Shown: positions 1 to 13,100 of the stretch, piece by piece
How positions within the stretch are numbered: position 1 is the stretch's first letter
Layout: every line of letters starts with the position of its first letter
DNA from: Cinclus cinclus
Lineage: Eukaryota; Chordata; Aves; Passeriformes; Cinclidae
Assembly (NCBI RefSeq): GCF_963662255.1
Contig: NC_085068.1
Coordinates: 3,658,001-3,722,000 of the forward strand
Length of the DNA stretch: 64,000 nucleotides
Direction of reading: 5' to 3'
Made by a program: the position numbers and the translations under genes
Notes under the pieces: generated by a model
The model's input: the letters and a program-made list of their open reading frames with translations, nothing else
Told to the model about the DNA's origin: nothing
Databases searched by the model: none

Positions 1-3000
1 TCCATCCAGATATTTACATGGCTGCTGTGTTGTCTTAGCATCCTCGTCCTGCCCCCTGCACCTGGTCCAGAAATGCCCCTCCCACCTCAAACCCAGGGAG
101 CTGCTGTCCTTGGTGGTTGCTGTGACATCTCCAGAGTCACCTGAAGGCTCCCTGGGGATGGACACCCAAGCTAGAAGCACATCAAAGAGGGATATCTGCC
201 TTTGTTCACAGCATAGGCAGGCTAAAACAGAGTTTCCTCCCTCCAACACATATCTTTTGGTCATTAAACCAGTTTAATGAGCACTATTGAGGTTTTGGGT
301 CATATCTCTTGCTTTCAGCCAAACCCTTGGGAAGTAACAGTCATTTATAAATAGGCAGAAATGAGGGAAAAGGGAAAATGACCCCCACACAGAGGCATGC
401 AGAAGGGCTTTTCTCACATCTCTGAGATGTGGCTGTTTGAATTTGGTGGTGTTTTTAATAATTCTTATTTACTGTCCTGCCCCTACAGCATCTACCAAGT
501 CCTCTTTAGTTGTCTGAGATTATCCCATCTAAGAAAGCATCTTTCTTTTTTCCCTTTCAGCCACAGCAGGTTTTTTAGTACAATATTTGCTGAAGTTCAA
601 GGTTTGGGTCTTGTCAGCAATTTTTTAACACATGGTTTTGACAAACCTTGTGGTACCCAAGATATGATTTTTACTGTCATTAACCTGGGAAAGGAGCTTA
701 ATTATTTGACTACTGCTGGTTCTGCTCCTCTTCCTGCCTCTTCTCACCCCCAAAAAAGTTTTAGTTAGGGATTGACAAGGCAGATTAGTTTGATATATTA
801 TAAACTTAAGTGTTTAGATGGGCAGAAAATATAAATACACCTATTTTACAGGTGTTGCCAAGACCATGGAGGTACAGTTTTGTATCACTTGGAGTCACAC
901 AGTATTTCATGTATCACAGATGTCCAAGAACCATAAATTCCTGAGCTGTAAAGGTTGGAAAATGAAGGTTCACAAACCTTTCTGAACATTTTTGGCCCTA
1001 ATTCACTGCTACATTCCAAAGCATTAGACCTGCCATGTGCCAGAATTCTGGGAAAATAGGATAACCCAAAGTCCCAGGAATCTCACACATCAGGCACCTG
1101 GCTGTCTGCAGGGCTGAAGGATTTGCAAAGATTGGTGTTTTGCCAAAATGGCCACAGCAAAATGCTGGAGAGGATTACCTAGAGGGAAGAAAATCAAAAA
1201 CCACAACAAAAACCAAACCCTAAAAACCCAAATGCACCTCAACTATGACCCACAAAATGGAAATATGAATGTTTTTCATGGGTCTGAGAGATGAGGGTGA
1301 GCAGTGGCAGAGCCATAAGGCACAGCTGAGCTCCTGGATGCTCAGAGGATGCTGTAGCACAGATCCTGTGTAATACCCAAATAGTAGGGGATTAGAGAAC
1401 AAACCTCAAGTTTTTAGGGCAGCTGCAAGTGCCAGACAGCTGAGGTGCTGCTACCTAAGGTCAGAGGCACCTCCTTGGGGGCTGACCAGACATGGTACCC
1501 GAGCCATTAGTACCGCAGTGATTTTCACTTGTTTTCTGTTTAATGGCAAAAAAAGAAAGGTCTTAATTACCAGCCAAAGAGGTTCATTATCACCTTGGCA
1601 TTCCAGCTCCTTTCTTTGGCCCCTTCCAACCCTCTGAACTCTCCACCACTCCTGAATCTTAGGCCACTCCAGTGTCTTAGGCCACTCATTCTAGGCAGTA
1701 ATTGAAAAGGTCTAATTAAAAAACAGGGATTATTTGTCGAGGACGCATAGTCCCCCACCTGGGGAGAGTTCCCAGCAGGTTTCCACCGGTTTCCACATGT
1801 GACATTTTTGGGGAGGCTCCATTCCTAGCCTATGACTGCTCTAACTGCAGGGATTCCCATCATGTCTCAGAGCACAAAGCCCAGCTGACATACCTTGGAC
1901 AAACCTTAAATAGCTCAGTGCAAGCTCCAGCTGGTGCTGAGTATCCCTGACTCCATTACATGAGTCAGGATCCAATCCCATCAGCACTTAAAAGCCTTCC
2001 AGACCTACATCCCTATCCCAAATCATCAGCAACAAAGAGATTCTGTCATCATCCCACTGCAACAAGGATGAGCCTGCGGTGAAGGTAATGCTCCCCATGA
2101 ACCCCTTTCATTTAGAGCTGATCTTTCCCAGCATTAAGAATTTCTTTATCTTCCTTTTTTTTTTCCTGCTTATTTAACTGAAGTGGCTGAACAGATTTTT
2201 TTCAAAGACTCCAAAAAAGCTGGTGTCTAGCAGAAACAAATAAGGTTCTGGGAAGTTAGCTCAGAAGGGAGCCTGGGGAATTTAAAAAAGTTACTGTAAA
2301 TTGGGGTATTAGAGACTGCCCCCTTGGACTGAAGCTGATGGAAATGCTCAGAGATGATGGGAGAGTGATGCCTCTACTCCCAGTGACATCCCAAAAGGGG
2401 ATATGAGGGGATATGGGGCACACTGGGTGTGGGAACCACGACCCTCCTTCCCACCTCTGCCCCACAAAGGAGCCTGTGCCATGCCAGGGTGGGCAGCCTC
2501 TGGCTGGAGATACTAAACCTGGTGATGATGAGTTGTCATCTCATGGTAATTAACCCATGTAGCTCAAACTCATCTGGACACATTTGTATGAACCCCTCTC
2601 CAAAGGGCTGTTGCAGTGGTTGCAATTTCAGGCAGTAAAATATTTGGCTTTGTGGGTTGCAAAACATGACAAAGTGGGATTACTGCCCAGGGTTTACAGA
2701 CACAATGTCCCCTTTCATACCTTGGGCACAGCTCCCCTCTCTGCAGAGTCCCTTCATCTAGGAATGGAAAACATCCATCTAGGATGGAAAACAAATGGTG
2801 CCATCCCTTCTGCTCTGTGGGAAGCCTCGGCAGCTCCTCAGGGCACCCACACCATGCCCTAGCCTTTTCCCCCTTGGAATACGAGATAGGTCTTTGGGCT
2901 TGTGTTTAAGATTAGGATACCTCCATGGGACACTTTCTTGTGCTCCAACCTGGATGTTCAACACCCCATAGATTTCCTTGGAGTCAAAAACAGAAGCAAG

Positions 3001-3427
3001 AAAAGGCAGAGGATGTACCCACCAAGTCACATGGCAGGGGTGGAGGTCTCTGGAGGTTCTCTGCAGATGTACTTAGGTCACAGGTTTTTGTAGCAGCAGT
3101 TATTTGACAGTGATTTCCAGCAGCTCTTGATTCCCAAAGGGCAAGTACTGATGGTTGGCAGATTCTATTTGGAAGGGAGGGAACCAATGTGGGAATGTCT
3201 CCACTACAAAATTACTGTGTCTAAAAGCTCTCTCTACATGCAAACCTGGTGGCTGAGGATATTACAGCATTTTGACAGCAAGTGTGCACTGTGAGACAGG
3301 ATCCAGATGGCACCTAGGGATCCTGGGGATGCCTGGCCTTGGTGGCACTTTGTCCTTGGAAGATTGGGTGTCTGGAAGTAGCCAGAGCAGAGCTGGTGAA
3401 CATCTGTGTGCCCTTGCAGGTCATCCC
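1..3427. other. Intergenic or 5' flank, no gene recognised
   Basis: I see no exon with a recognisable protein family here. It may hold the claudin promoter and untranslated leader: a plausible acceptor (pyrimidine-rich then CAG) ends at 3420, eight bases before the claudin start codon. The frame is also open upstream to an ATG at 3272, so an N-terminally extended claudin, as in the long human claudin-16 form, cannot be excluded. No CLDN19 exon was recognised. Confidence 0.5.
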
Positions 3428-6094
3428 ATGAGTGCAGCCCTGCAGGTGACAGCATTTGGCCTCGTTCTTCTCTCAACACTCTTCCTACTCCTGGCCACAT
3501 GCACAGACTGCTGGATGGTCAATGCTGATGACAGCTTGGAGGTGAGCAGAGAAAGCACCTGGAAGGTGAGCAGAGTAGCCACCTTTAAGATGAGCACAGC
3601 AATCATCATCCTCAAGGTGAGCAAGTGGGAGCAAGGTGGGTGTCTTGCCATCCATGAGGTTGCACCATGTCTCACAGGCTTGGAAAAGGGACATGGTGGA
3701 ACAAGCCCACTGCTTTTTGAGTTGAAGGATTAGACAATCATAGAGATAGAGGGATGGAGCAGGAGAAAACAGAGAGCAGGTATGGGGAGGAAATCACTGG
3801 GACATGTCCAGGTATAGTGGTGGGAGCCTGAAATGTGCCCTGCTGGGCTGGATCCATGGGAAGCTGGGGAGACTCTGGTGCTTTTTGCCTGAGTGCCTTT
3901 CTCCTGCTTGCAGGTAAGTCACAAATGCCGAGGCCTTTGGAGAGAGTGTGTCACCAACATGCAGGATGGGGTCAGGACCTGCGACCAGTATGACTCCATT
4001 CTGGCTGACCACCCAGGTGAGATGACCTGGCCCGGAGGCATTTATTAAGTTCGCAGCTTGAAGTTTTCTTGAAAGGGAAATGGGACAGTGATTTTCATTG
4101 CACCAAGCTATCCTTGGTCAGTCAGCCAGAGCAGCCTAGGGCTGCTCTTGGTGTCTTGCCCCAGTAGCCTGGCCTTGGCAGCAACTTGGGGTTCAGTCAG
4201 ACCTGCCATGGGGTCATCAGGCAGGAAAGAATATGACAAACATGTTCTGGCATGTAGAGCCTAGGATTTGCAACACACCATGCTTCAGGCAGAGCAAGGA
4301 CCATTCCCACTGACCAAGGACTCATACCCACAGCTCAGGGACAGTCACATCGAGGTAGGGACATTTCTTCTGACCTGCACAGGGCACATCAAGCCCTACA
4401 GAGGGAACCCTTGTGTTGGGTCATGACACGGAACAACACAGATTCAGGCAGTGAAGAAGGAAAGTCGTTGGTATGGACTAAGGGGGGCTGCCACCTTGCT
4501 CTGAGGAGAATGGAGCTTTGCAGGGCACAGTCCCATCACAGCTGGTGATCTGATCCATGCCAGCTCATGTTTTTAACTGGTATATTGACATTTGCTATTC
4601 AAAACACCTGCTACACAGCTTGGAGGAAAAAACAGTGTGGACAGCAGTGTCTTCTGCTCACAAATGGCTTGAGCAGGGACCACATACCAGGTGCTCATGG
4701 GTATACCTTGAGTTGTTTGGTTTCTTGAGTTGGTCCTTATTAAGTTTCTGACAAGCTTGTTGAGCACCTTCCCGTGGCCCGTGGCAGGGATGGAATTGGT
4801 GGGTTCCAGAGTGATGGTCACTGGTGAGCTGGGTGACTCTAAAAAGGACATGGGTAGAAATCTGGACTGCAGAGACCTGTTCCTCTGATTATTCCTCATT
4901 CCCATTTCTGGTTGTTTTTAACTTCCCTGCCCAGTGAAGATCGTGGTGACACGGACCCTGATGATCACAGCAGATCTCCTGGCTGGCCTGGCTTTGGTTG
5001 CACTAGTCCTTGGGCTCGACTGCATCACGTTCTTCAAGGAAGATCCTTGTGTGAAACTGAAGATGTGCTATGGAGCTGGAGCGATGCTCGGTGCTGGGAG
5101 TGCGTGGCTGGGAGAGCTTGGGAGCAGACAGGCCTCATGTCCCACAGGGATCTGGGGAGCATGCTGGGAGCCAGCAGCACCCCCTCAGCAGGGCTTGGGG
5201 AGCATGGGGGGTTGTATGGTTCTTTTTAACAAGCCCCATTCCTCCTAGGCATCCTGGGGCTCATAGGCTCCGTGTGGTACGCAGTGGACGTCTACGTGGA
5301 GAGGGCCATGCTGGTGTCACACAATATATTCCTGGGAGTCCACTATGACTTTGGGTGGTCGTGCTGGCTGGGAATGGCTGGCTCTGCTGGTTGCTTTGTG
5401 GCATCTGTCCTGCTGACCTGCTGCCTCTATGCCTGCACAGGTTAGTCTGTCTCATTCCATTCCAAACTATCTCAAGTAGCTTTTTGCCCTGCAGGGATGA
5501 GAGGTGAAAGACCAGCTCAGGGGGCACCAGGGCTTCTTGCAGAGTCCAGCCTAACCAAGGGGGACCCCTTCATGCTCAGCCTCTGCCCCTTGGCTGGGGG
5601 AAGAAGGCAGAACAGGGCTGAGTCAGGGGCTCCATTAAACCCTGTAAGGGCATGAAGAGGGTGCAGGGGTTCATCACATCTGTGGGCCTCCAGGTCCTGG
5701 TGAAGGTGTGCTGATGTTTACTTAAAGCAGAGCTGTGCTGGACCTGAATCCCTGCCATCAGCCAAAGCCTGAGCCAGTGGCTGCAGGGATGTGCTGGTTG
5801 AAAAACAGCCCCATCACCAGTGACACTGGGCAGGTGATGCCTCCCCAGACATCATCTCCATCCTTGTGCCTGGTCCCATGGGATGGAAGTTAACCCTGCC
5901 GGCTGTTGGAGTTCATTTCTCCTGCCGTGTCCCCATGCTGTGGCAGTCCCAAGTCACCCTGTAACTGCCAGCCATGACACAACCCCAACTCTTTCCTGCC
6001 AGCCCCCAGCAGCCACTGTCAACCCCAGAGGCATCCCCAGCCCCAGGGCCGAACAGCCACCAGCAAGATGTATGCCATGGATTCCCGTGTGTGA
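3428..6094 (+). CDS. CLDN16: Claudin-16-like tight-junction protein, five exons, 221 aa
   Basis: Coding exons are 3428-3541, 3914-4016, 4935-5099, 5249-5440 and 6003-6094; together 666 bp, an exact reading frame. Claudins are four-pass membrane proteins that seal tight junctions or form paracellular ion pores. Seen: a first membrane segment, then [13 protein letters not shown], the claudin signature GLW-x2-C-x8-C, three further hydrophobic segments, [24 protein letters not shown], and a C-terminal PDZ ligand ending DSRV. From memory these match claudin-16 (paracellin-1, paracellular Mg/Ca transport in kidney) far better than claudin-19. The cytoplasmic tail is short and Gln/Pro-rich, so exon 5 is supported mainly by the [10 protein letters not shown] end and phase. 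The exon 3 donor (GTGCGT) is weak; an in-frame alternative lies 9 bp upstream. The symbol denotes the family; it may be a separate paralogue (see findings). Confidence 0.86.
3542..3640 (+). repeat. Tandem repeat containing the claudin exon-1 splice donor
   Basis: The exon-1 donor GGTGAGCA is repeated downstream. GTGAGC starts at 3542, 3566 and 3617, and a degenerate ATGAGC at 3590. Spacing is 24, 24 and 27 bp, all multiples of three, and the reading frame stays open through all copies. Three copies keep a canonical GT, so use of a distal copy would insert 8 or 25 residues without shifting frame. Confidence 0.7.
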
Positions 6095-6157
6095 TGGCCA
6101 GCAGCACCTCCTGCACCCAGCCCCAATATGGGACACCCTCCCTGCCAGTCTGACCCT

Positions 6158-6163
6158 ATTAAA
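6158..6163 (+). terminator. Claudin poly(A) signal ATTAAA
   Basis: ATTAAA lies 64 bases after the claudin stop codon, the usual variant hexamer at a plausible distance. It implies a very short 3' UTR. Confidence 0.55.
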
Positions 6164-6164
6164 G

Positions 6165-8270
6165 CACTAGCACCTGTCCTGAGACATTTCTGCAGCTGCT
6201 TCCAGGCTCTGATGCAGCCAACTGGATGCTAAAAGTGAGGGTGCTGCAGCAGCCAGCTAGGGAAGGGCTTTTTCCCCACTTCCAGCCAGGTTTCATGAAA
6301 ATAAATTCCAGAAAGTGTTGCTTTAAGAAAAGATGCCCCTGTTCCTGGGAAAGCTGTCAGGGCACTGAGGGCAGAGTCTCTCCACTAACATTGCTCAGCC
6401 CATGCTTTGGGGGAATTCAGTGGGAAGTCTTTTCTGCACGGAGCAGCACTGACTCCATGTGGCTGGTAGCCTTGGTTCCTCCCACACCAGCCCCACTGGA
6501 AACAAAGGCAGTGCAAGGTTTGTGCTCAAAAACTGGGTAAAACCAGGAGTGTGGAACACTTAGTTACCAATGTTTTCATGGGGGATCATGAAGGAACACC
6601 AAAGCCATACACAACAGACACAAGGAGGCGAATCAGTCTGAATCCTGATGGAGATGTTCTACCAGCAGAATGGGATTTTTAAGTTCACACAGAATGTGAA
6701 TTCAGTTTTCCAAATGAATTATTTTTCAGCACTTAGGTAAACTATTATGAAAACAAGCCAGAATCTGAAACCACCACCAACTCAATCCCTACCACCCTCA
6801 ATTACTGAGTGCTGGTTTTGGCCTCATTCCCTTACTTCTCACCCCAAGCTAAGCACACAGACACCATCTCAGCAAAGGGAAACCAAGCAGAAGCTCCTCA
6901 GCACTGTTACCCTGAGAGGCAGAAGGTCGAGCTCCAGGCCCAAGCAGATGGTGCTGCAGGGACACTGTCAGCACCCAAAACAGATAGTTGTAGAGACTGC
7001 AGTCCCACTCCTGCAGCCCAGCCAGGCTGCTAAGCACCTATATCCAGAACCTAGAGGAGCTGTAAGGGTCCTCTTGAGCCATCTGCCCCCTCACATGAAG
7101 CCAAAAGGCAGCAAAGCTGTCATTTCTTGCAGTTCTCAAACTTCTATCAGCCAGCATGTCCAGGGAAAATCTGTCCTTGTCATCAGCAACACCCCAGAGA
7201 CCTGGGGAAGGAGAAAATCCAAACACTGAGTGACAGAAAGGAGCAGAGATGAGATTTTGCTGTCAAACAGCAGTGTGTGAAGGGCAGGATGCTCACAGAT
7301 GGCACAGCCAGGGGATGGGCAGGTGGGAGCAGTAGAAGGTACTTGGAGAGAGCAAAGCTGGGAGCACTGGGACTGTTGAGACACGTGGGGTGATTGGGAC
7401 ACTGGAGCCCACAGGAAAATTATTAAGAGCACAGACCTCACTAGTACGTAGAAAGGCCCCAAAAGCTGCCATGGGACAGACAGCCACCCTCTCCTGCAGG
7501 TCCTCCAAGGGGTGCTGTCAGAGCATGGCACAGCTGGGCAGGAAAAACAGCCCCACGCTGAGGGAGCAGCCCCCACTCTCTAGGTTCTTACCCTGGCACT
7601 GGGGTAAGTTTTGGGCATAAGGCACAGCTGTCTCCATGCTTCAGCACCCCTGGGGAACAGCTGGCTCTGCAGTGCACTCACAAGCAATTGTGCTATATAG
7701 CACAGCTCCAATGACAAGTTGGGGATTTCTTTGAATCTAGAACCTGGCACAGGTTCTCCAGAGCAGCTGTGGCTGCCCCTGGATCCCTGGAAGTGTCCAA
7801 GGCCAGCTTGGACAGGGCTTGGAGAAACCTGGTCAAGTGGAAGTTGTCCCTGCCCCAGTGACAGGGTAGGGGATGAGGTGAGCTTTAAGGTTCCTCGTTC
7901 CTCCGACCCAACCCAATGTGGGATTCTACCATTTTTGGGGGAGGGTTCCCCTCCCCCCCTTTTTTTTTTTCCAACACGCTCACACCACCTCAGTTCTGCA
8001 AGTACTGTATTCCAGCAAGGACACAGCCAAGCTGTTCCAGCAAACAGCTCCTGCAGACACTGGGCTAGCACTAGGAACTCCCATCCCTCTGTGCCTGCCC
8101 ATCCTTCTCCAATGTGACTCAATTGCATCTTCATTGCTTTTTTTACTTCAATTTTTCTGTTTTACCCCACCAGCTTGTATGCCCAAAGAGTAAAGCAGTC
8201 ATTTTACTTCCCAAACCTCCTATGAGTACTTAAAATCCCTTTACACAAAAGTGGGTTTAAAACACTTAAG
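6165..8270. other. Intergenic between convergent claudin and YBX1
   Basis: No gene is recognised. The stretch separates the 3' ends of two convergent genes and contains a CR1 fragment near 7750-7935. Open frames here have no family resemblance that I can name. Confidence 0.5.
7750..7935 (+). mobile_element. CR1-type LINE 3' fragment
   Basis: The text 'cctggaagtgtccaaggcca', followed by the 'ggacagggcttggagaaacc' and 'ggtcaagtggaagttgtccc' blocks and a 'ctttaaggttcct' end, is the typical 3' portion of avian CR1 LINEs. It is diverged and truncated, with no coding capacity. Confidence 0.8.
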
Positions 8271-8294
8271 CACGCACGGTAACTCTTTAAGACC

Positions 8295-8300
8295 TTTATT
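8295..8300 (-). terminator. YBX1 poly(A) signal AATAAA
   Basis: TTTATT on the plus strand reads AATAAA on the gene strand, at the end of the non-coding last YBX1 exon (about 8278-8655). Confidence 0.75.
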
Positions 8301-10158
8301 AACAGATGCTTGCAGTTTGACTTGAAAAAATCAGGCGTATATTTCATACAAATTAAAAATGAGGTTCTTAAAAATCTCAATGTGACCAGATATGAAACAA
8401 TTTACAAACTTTTAAAGGTATATTGAGAAAAAACAGGCTTTTAAAAAACGTGTTTATCATTTCCAAAAAGAGAATTCTTTAGGTAAAAATAATAAAAACC
8501 CCATGCTGCATAGATAATGCAGATAGTTCTAGTAATCTGGTCAACAGCAAAAAGCAAGCACTTAAGGTCTTCAGTTCCAATTCTTTTGTTCATTTCTTAT
8601 TGCTGGAATTTCATTTTCTTCTTCATTTCTTAAAGTCTTTTCTTTGATGACTAAACTGAAAAAGAGGAAAAAAAAAAAAAAGAAGCTGATCAGACAGGTG
8701 ACAAAGGGCTACAGGGGTGCTTTGCGTACCAAGACTCACCTGCAACACAAAAATTCACCCTAAGCTTCCTGACACAGGCTCACAGGCCAACTCTCACCAG
8801 CTACTGTTCCTTGTCAGCCCCACCCCCTGCCCCCACAGCAGCCACCTTCCCACAGGACCAATGCCAAGGACTCCAAAGAGAACAGTCAAACCCAAAGGGA
8901 TCCCTCTGCTCATGGGGAGGGCTGCTTCCACCAGGCTCTGCCAACATTCAGCCACTGCTCAGAGCACAGAAACAAAACCCAGTATTCTCCAATGCTAGAA
9001 GACAGCAAGAGGAACTAAGGTACCACTGTGGTATCCTTTTGAAGCCCATGTTCTAAGAATTCATCCAGGAGTTGTTGACCACAAAGATGAATACCAGGAT
9101 ACAAGAAACGTTCACCAAAATTGCACAGAGATCACTGCAGCACAGCCTGGACAGTGACTGAATGATCCATCTTCAAGCAGAACAAGAAGCATTGGAGCCC
9201 AAGCAGAGCAAGTCCCCAAGCTCCCACAGCTGGGAGAAGCTGCAGCTGCTGCCAATACTGAGCCTTCTCCCAGCCCAACTCCTCCAGCCCCTGTCCATCC
9301 CATCAGTGTGAGCACTCAGTCTGCTCCCACTACAGCCTAAAGGCTTCTTCCACTTTCCTGCCCTCCAGGTAATGAGCAAGGAGCAAGTGACAAAAGGAAT
9401 GGGATACACACACGGGTTACAAGAAATGCAGAACAAGTAAGAGTCCTGGCAAGGACAACATCCCCAAAGTAGCAGAACTGTCCCACAGGAGTCGGCACCA
9501 AAGAAGCCCCAGTTGCAGACAGGTTCCCTTGCAACCAACCCAGCCTTTGGCCCCTGCCCTGCACACAACCCTCCTGAGTCCACACTTCAGCACTGCAACA
9601 CAGCTCCCACATTCTCTGACAAAAGCACCATTTTCTACCAGTTTTTCCAGCACTTTGATTAGAGAAAAACCTGCTCCCGAGACAGTCCTGCTAGTTCTGC
9701 ATCACCTTTGTAGAAATGGATGCTGAGGCCTCAATGCCTTCCCCTCCCTCTGTAGGGGCTCAGCTCAGGCACTGATGGAGGTTGGTATATCCCAGCACAT
9801 GCTTCTCCTGACTACTTTCAAGTCTTTACACTTGCATTGCTTGAATTTCTGAGTGAGCAGACTGCTGTACACCTGAACTACCATACACGGCCAAAATTAA
9901 AATGCAACAGTATTCCATCAATGACAATTAAAGCTCGTAACTAAGTCCTCCCAATTAGCTGGCATTGAGGCAACAAAGCCTCGCAGTTTGGTTCTGCAGA
10001 CACAGATCTGCACTCACAGATCAGTCACAGCACGCGTGAGCAACGACAGTCCAAACCTCTTCCTAAGGCACAAATAAAAAGCAACAAAAGCAAGTCAGCA
10101 AAGGCATCCCCAGGCCCCGTGACGCACCCGGATGATGGTAGAGATGTTAAGCCGGTAT

Positions 10159-13100
10159 TTACTCAGCCCCGCCCTGCTCAGCCTCGGGAGCGGACGTGTT
10201 CTCAGCTGGTGGTTCGGCTGTCTTCGTCTCTTTGCCATCTTGTGGTTTAGGGTTCTCTGGGCGTCTGCGTCGGTAGTTGAAATTACGGCGGTACCGACGT
10301 TGAGGTGGCTGCTGACTTTGGGTTTCATCCCCTTGGTTCTCTTTATCTTCTTCATTTCCATCCTCTCTAGGCTGTCTTTGACGAGGAGGACCCCTGAAAG
10401 TCAAGCTAGGCTTTAACCATGCAGCACCTGAGCATCGCCACGTTCTGGCTCTGTTGCTGGACAAGGCTAAAACCAGCAGCTGGTCTGCAGCATACCTGCG
10501 AAATCTTGGTCTGTAACCCCGGTACATGTTTTGCCTGACTGGTCTGCCGTCTCCTGCACCCTGGTTGTCAGCACCCTGCAAGACACCAGGACACGGACCC
10601 CCTCAGCCCCAACCAGAAACGGGCTAACTCCACAGCTTGTCACGCTGTGAGAAAGGAGCTGGAAGGTTGCCAGTTCAGGCAAGGTGGACAGCAGTTCTAG
10701 AGAACAGGTGTGCACACGATAGAGAATCCTCCAGTTAATCATACAAATTGAAACACTCTGGTTTTTAGAAGCTGTAACATGAAGACCTTCAGCTATTTCA
10801 TTTCACGTTACTGCCAAACCTTACCAAAATCATCTGGAGTACCTACAAGAAGTGTCAAAAGGTGCATCCCATCACCCTGCTCCAAAGCAACCAAGCCCGT
10901 TTAGCGTCATATGTCAGGCAAATGTTACCTCCACTATCTCTCCCTGTACGGGAGGGTTGGTATATTGTGGACGACGCCCGTAGGGCCTACGCATATAGTA
11001 AGGTGGGTACCGCCGCCTGCGATAGGGACGGCGTTGCTGGGCTTGACCTTCTGGTATGTTCTCTGCTCCTTCGTTCTTTTCCCCACTCTCACTGTTCTGA
11101 TAGTTTTGCTGGTAGTTGCGTGGAGGACCCCTACGACGTGGATATCGTCTGTAATGGTTACGATCTGCTGCGTATTTACTGCCCTGCACTGGAACTCCAC
11201 CAGGTCCTGTGACATTGGCTGCCTCCGCACCCTAAAGAGTGGAAACAGCATTAGGGAAACAGTCACCATCCCACCAGCTACAGCACAACAGTCTAGTACT
11301 GAGCAATGATTTACATCCACATTGTGAAGAAATGAAAAACCATTCACCTCCTTGGATGTCATCAGGCATCAACTCAAACCGCAGGCACCACACCAAGGCC
11401 TGCAATCTGAGTTTTCCATGTGCTCTCTGACACCCAAAAGATGTGTTTACCTTTTCTCCCTCAACCACATCAAACTCCACGGTCTCTCCATCTCCTACGC
11501 TGCGGAGGTACTTCCTGGGGTTATTCTTCTTTATGGCAGTCTAACAACACAACAGTGCAGGCACAGCATAAGAACACAAAGGAAGAGGTTTTGTTTCTTT
11601 TTTTTCTTTTTTTTTTTTTTTTAAGATCACTAAATACTCAATTTCTTTATCTTAGGAGAAAGACCTGTACTCCTGAAAAAGCAAGTGAATCATTGGGAAA
11701 ATCCAGGAAGTCATAAAATGTACCTGTATTACAGTCTGGACCATTTGAAATGTGCAACAGCTTTACCATGAACTGGAAGCACCTGTCAACATGCTGTCTC
11801 CTGGCTAAAAGGGCAATCTGAAAACAAAGAGGAAAACTCCCACACCACACACTGGCTAAAGGACTTATCGAACTCCTTATCAGAGTTTCAGATTCAATAT
11901 CACTATGATAGTTACACTTTCCTCTGAAGCCTATACACCAATCTATCAGCCTTTCCAATCACCCTTTTGGATTCCCAGCCATTATTTCCCACACAGCACA
12001 AGACACAGCAGCTTCTGTGTTCTCTACTCTGTAAACATAAAAATGGCCAGGTATCAAGAGATCTCCTCCAAGGTTTCCAACACCATAGTTTCTACCACAG
12101 GACTAACCAATTAATCCTAAATTTACTCCAGCTGTGTAGTGCACAACAAGGATTGGCCTTTTCCAAGTGTCAGCACCAGACAATCCTCTGTATCAGTGGC
12201 CATCTGTCAAACAATATTACTAGAACAGACTCAGTTTTCACTGCTTCTGCAGTACTAGATGACATCTTCAACACACAAGTTAATACTCAATACACACCAT
12301 GCTCAGCTGTGCTCTGCTTATCAAACATTTTAACTGAAGGGGAACAAAAGTATAGCTTTAACATAAATGTCTGCCACACAATTTCATTTGCCCCTAAATT
12401 GAACAAAATCAATGGAAAAACATGCCCACAAGTCTCAGTAACTTTAAGGAAAGCCCTAGTAAAACAGTAGCCAGTCCACCAGCTTTTTGTGACACCTGAG
12501 CTATGTAACAGGGATGGAGAAAAGCATACACAGCTATAACTTCTCAAACAACCCGATTTCTTTCAGATTAGAGCCCTATAACTGTTTTACTGTAGAAAAT
12601 ATTACACTAACACAAATCATTACCAAACTGTTATTTCAGAAATGTAGAGGATAGCTCCATGACAGGTCCTGTAACACAACCAGTAAGTCAAGGTCACTTA
12701 CAGGTGACTCTACTTGCCAATCGGGTCTGAAAGCTTCCCCTCAGGGTATGTATAACCTCTCACAAACCAGTGCCCCTAAATCTGGTAATTCAGACAAAGA
12801 ACAAGCAAGAAGCTGAGAGACAAACACAAAACACTTCCCAAGCATTGCTTTTCCCTTCCTTTGTGTTAACAGCAGCAGCATATCTCTAACCTGAGACAAA
12901 AGAATGACCCATGGACTCCTAATCACCAGAAGTAAACCAGGCTCCACTAGCAATTCTTCGTAGGCTGCTTACTAATGAGATACTGAGCCAGAAATGGTAA
13001 AAAAGCATTTGCTGACTACAGTCTTGCAATTCAGACAAGGAACTAAACTAAGGCAAACATGCTCCATGTAGTAAGACACAGGTGTGGTGTGCAGTCTTGG

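Noticed and set aside
3428..6094. Calling the claudin CLDN19 from synteny alone
   Set aside because: The residues match claudin-16 blocks closely and lack the claudin-19 sequence as I remember it. Position alone is not enough.
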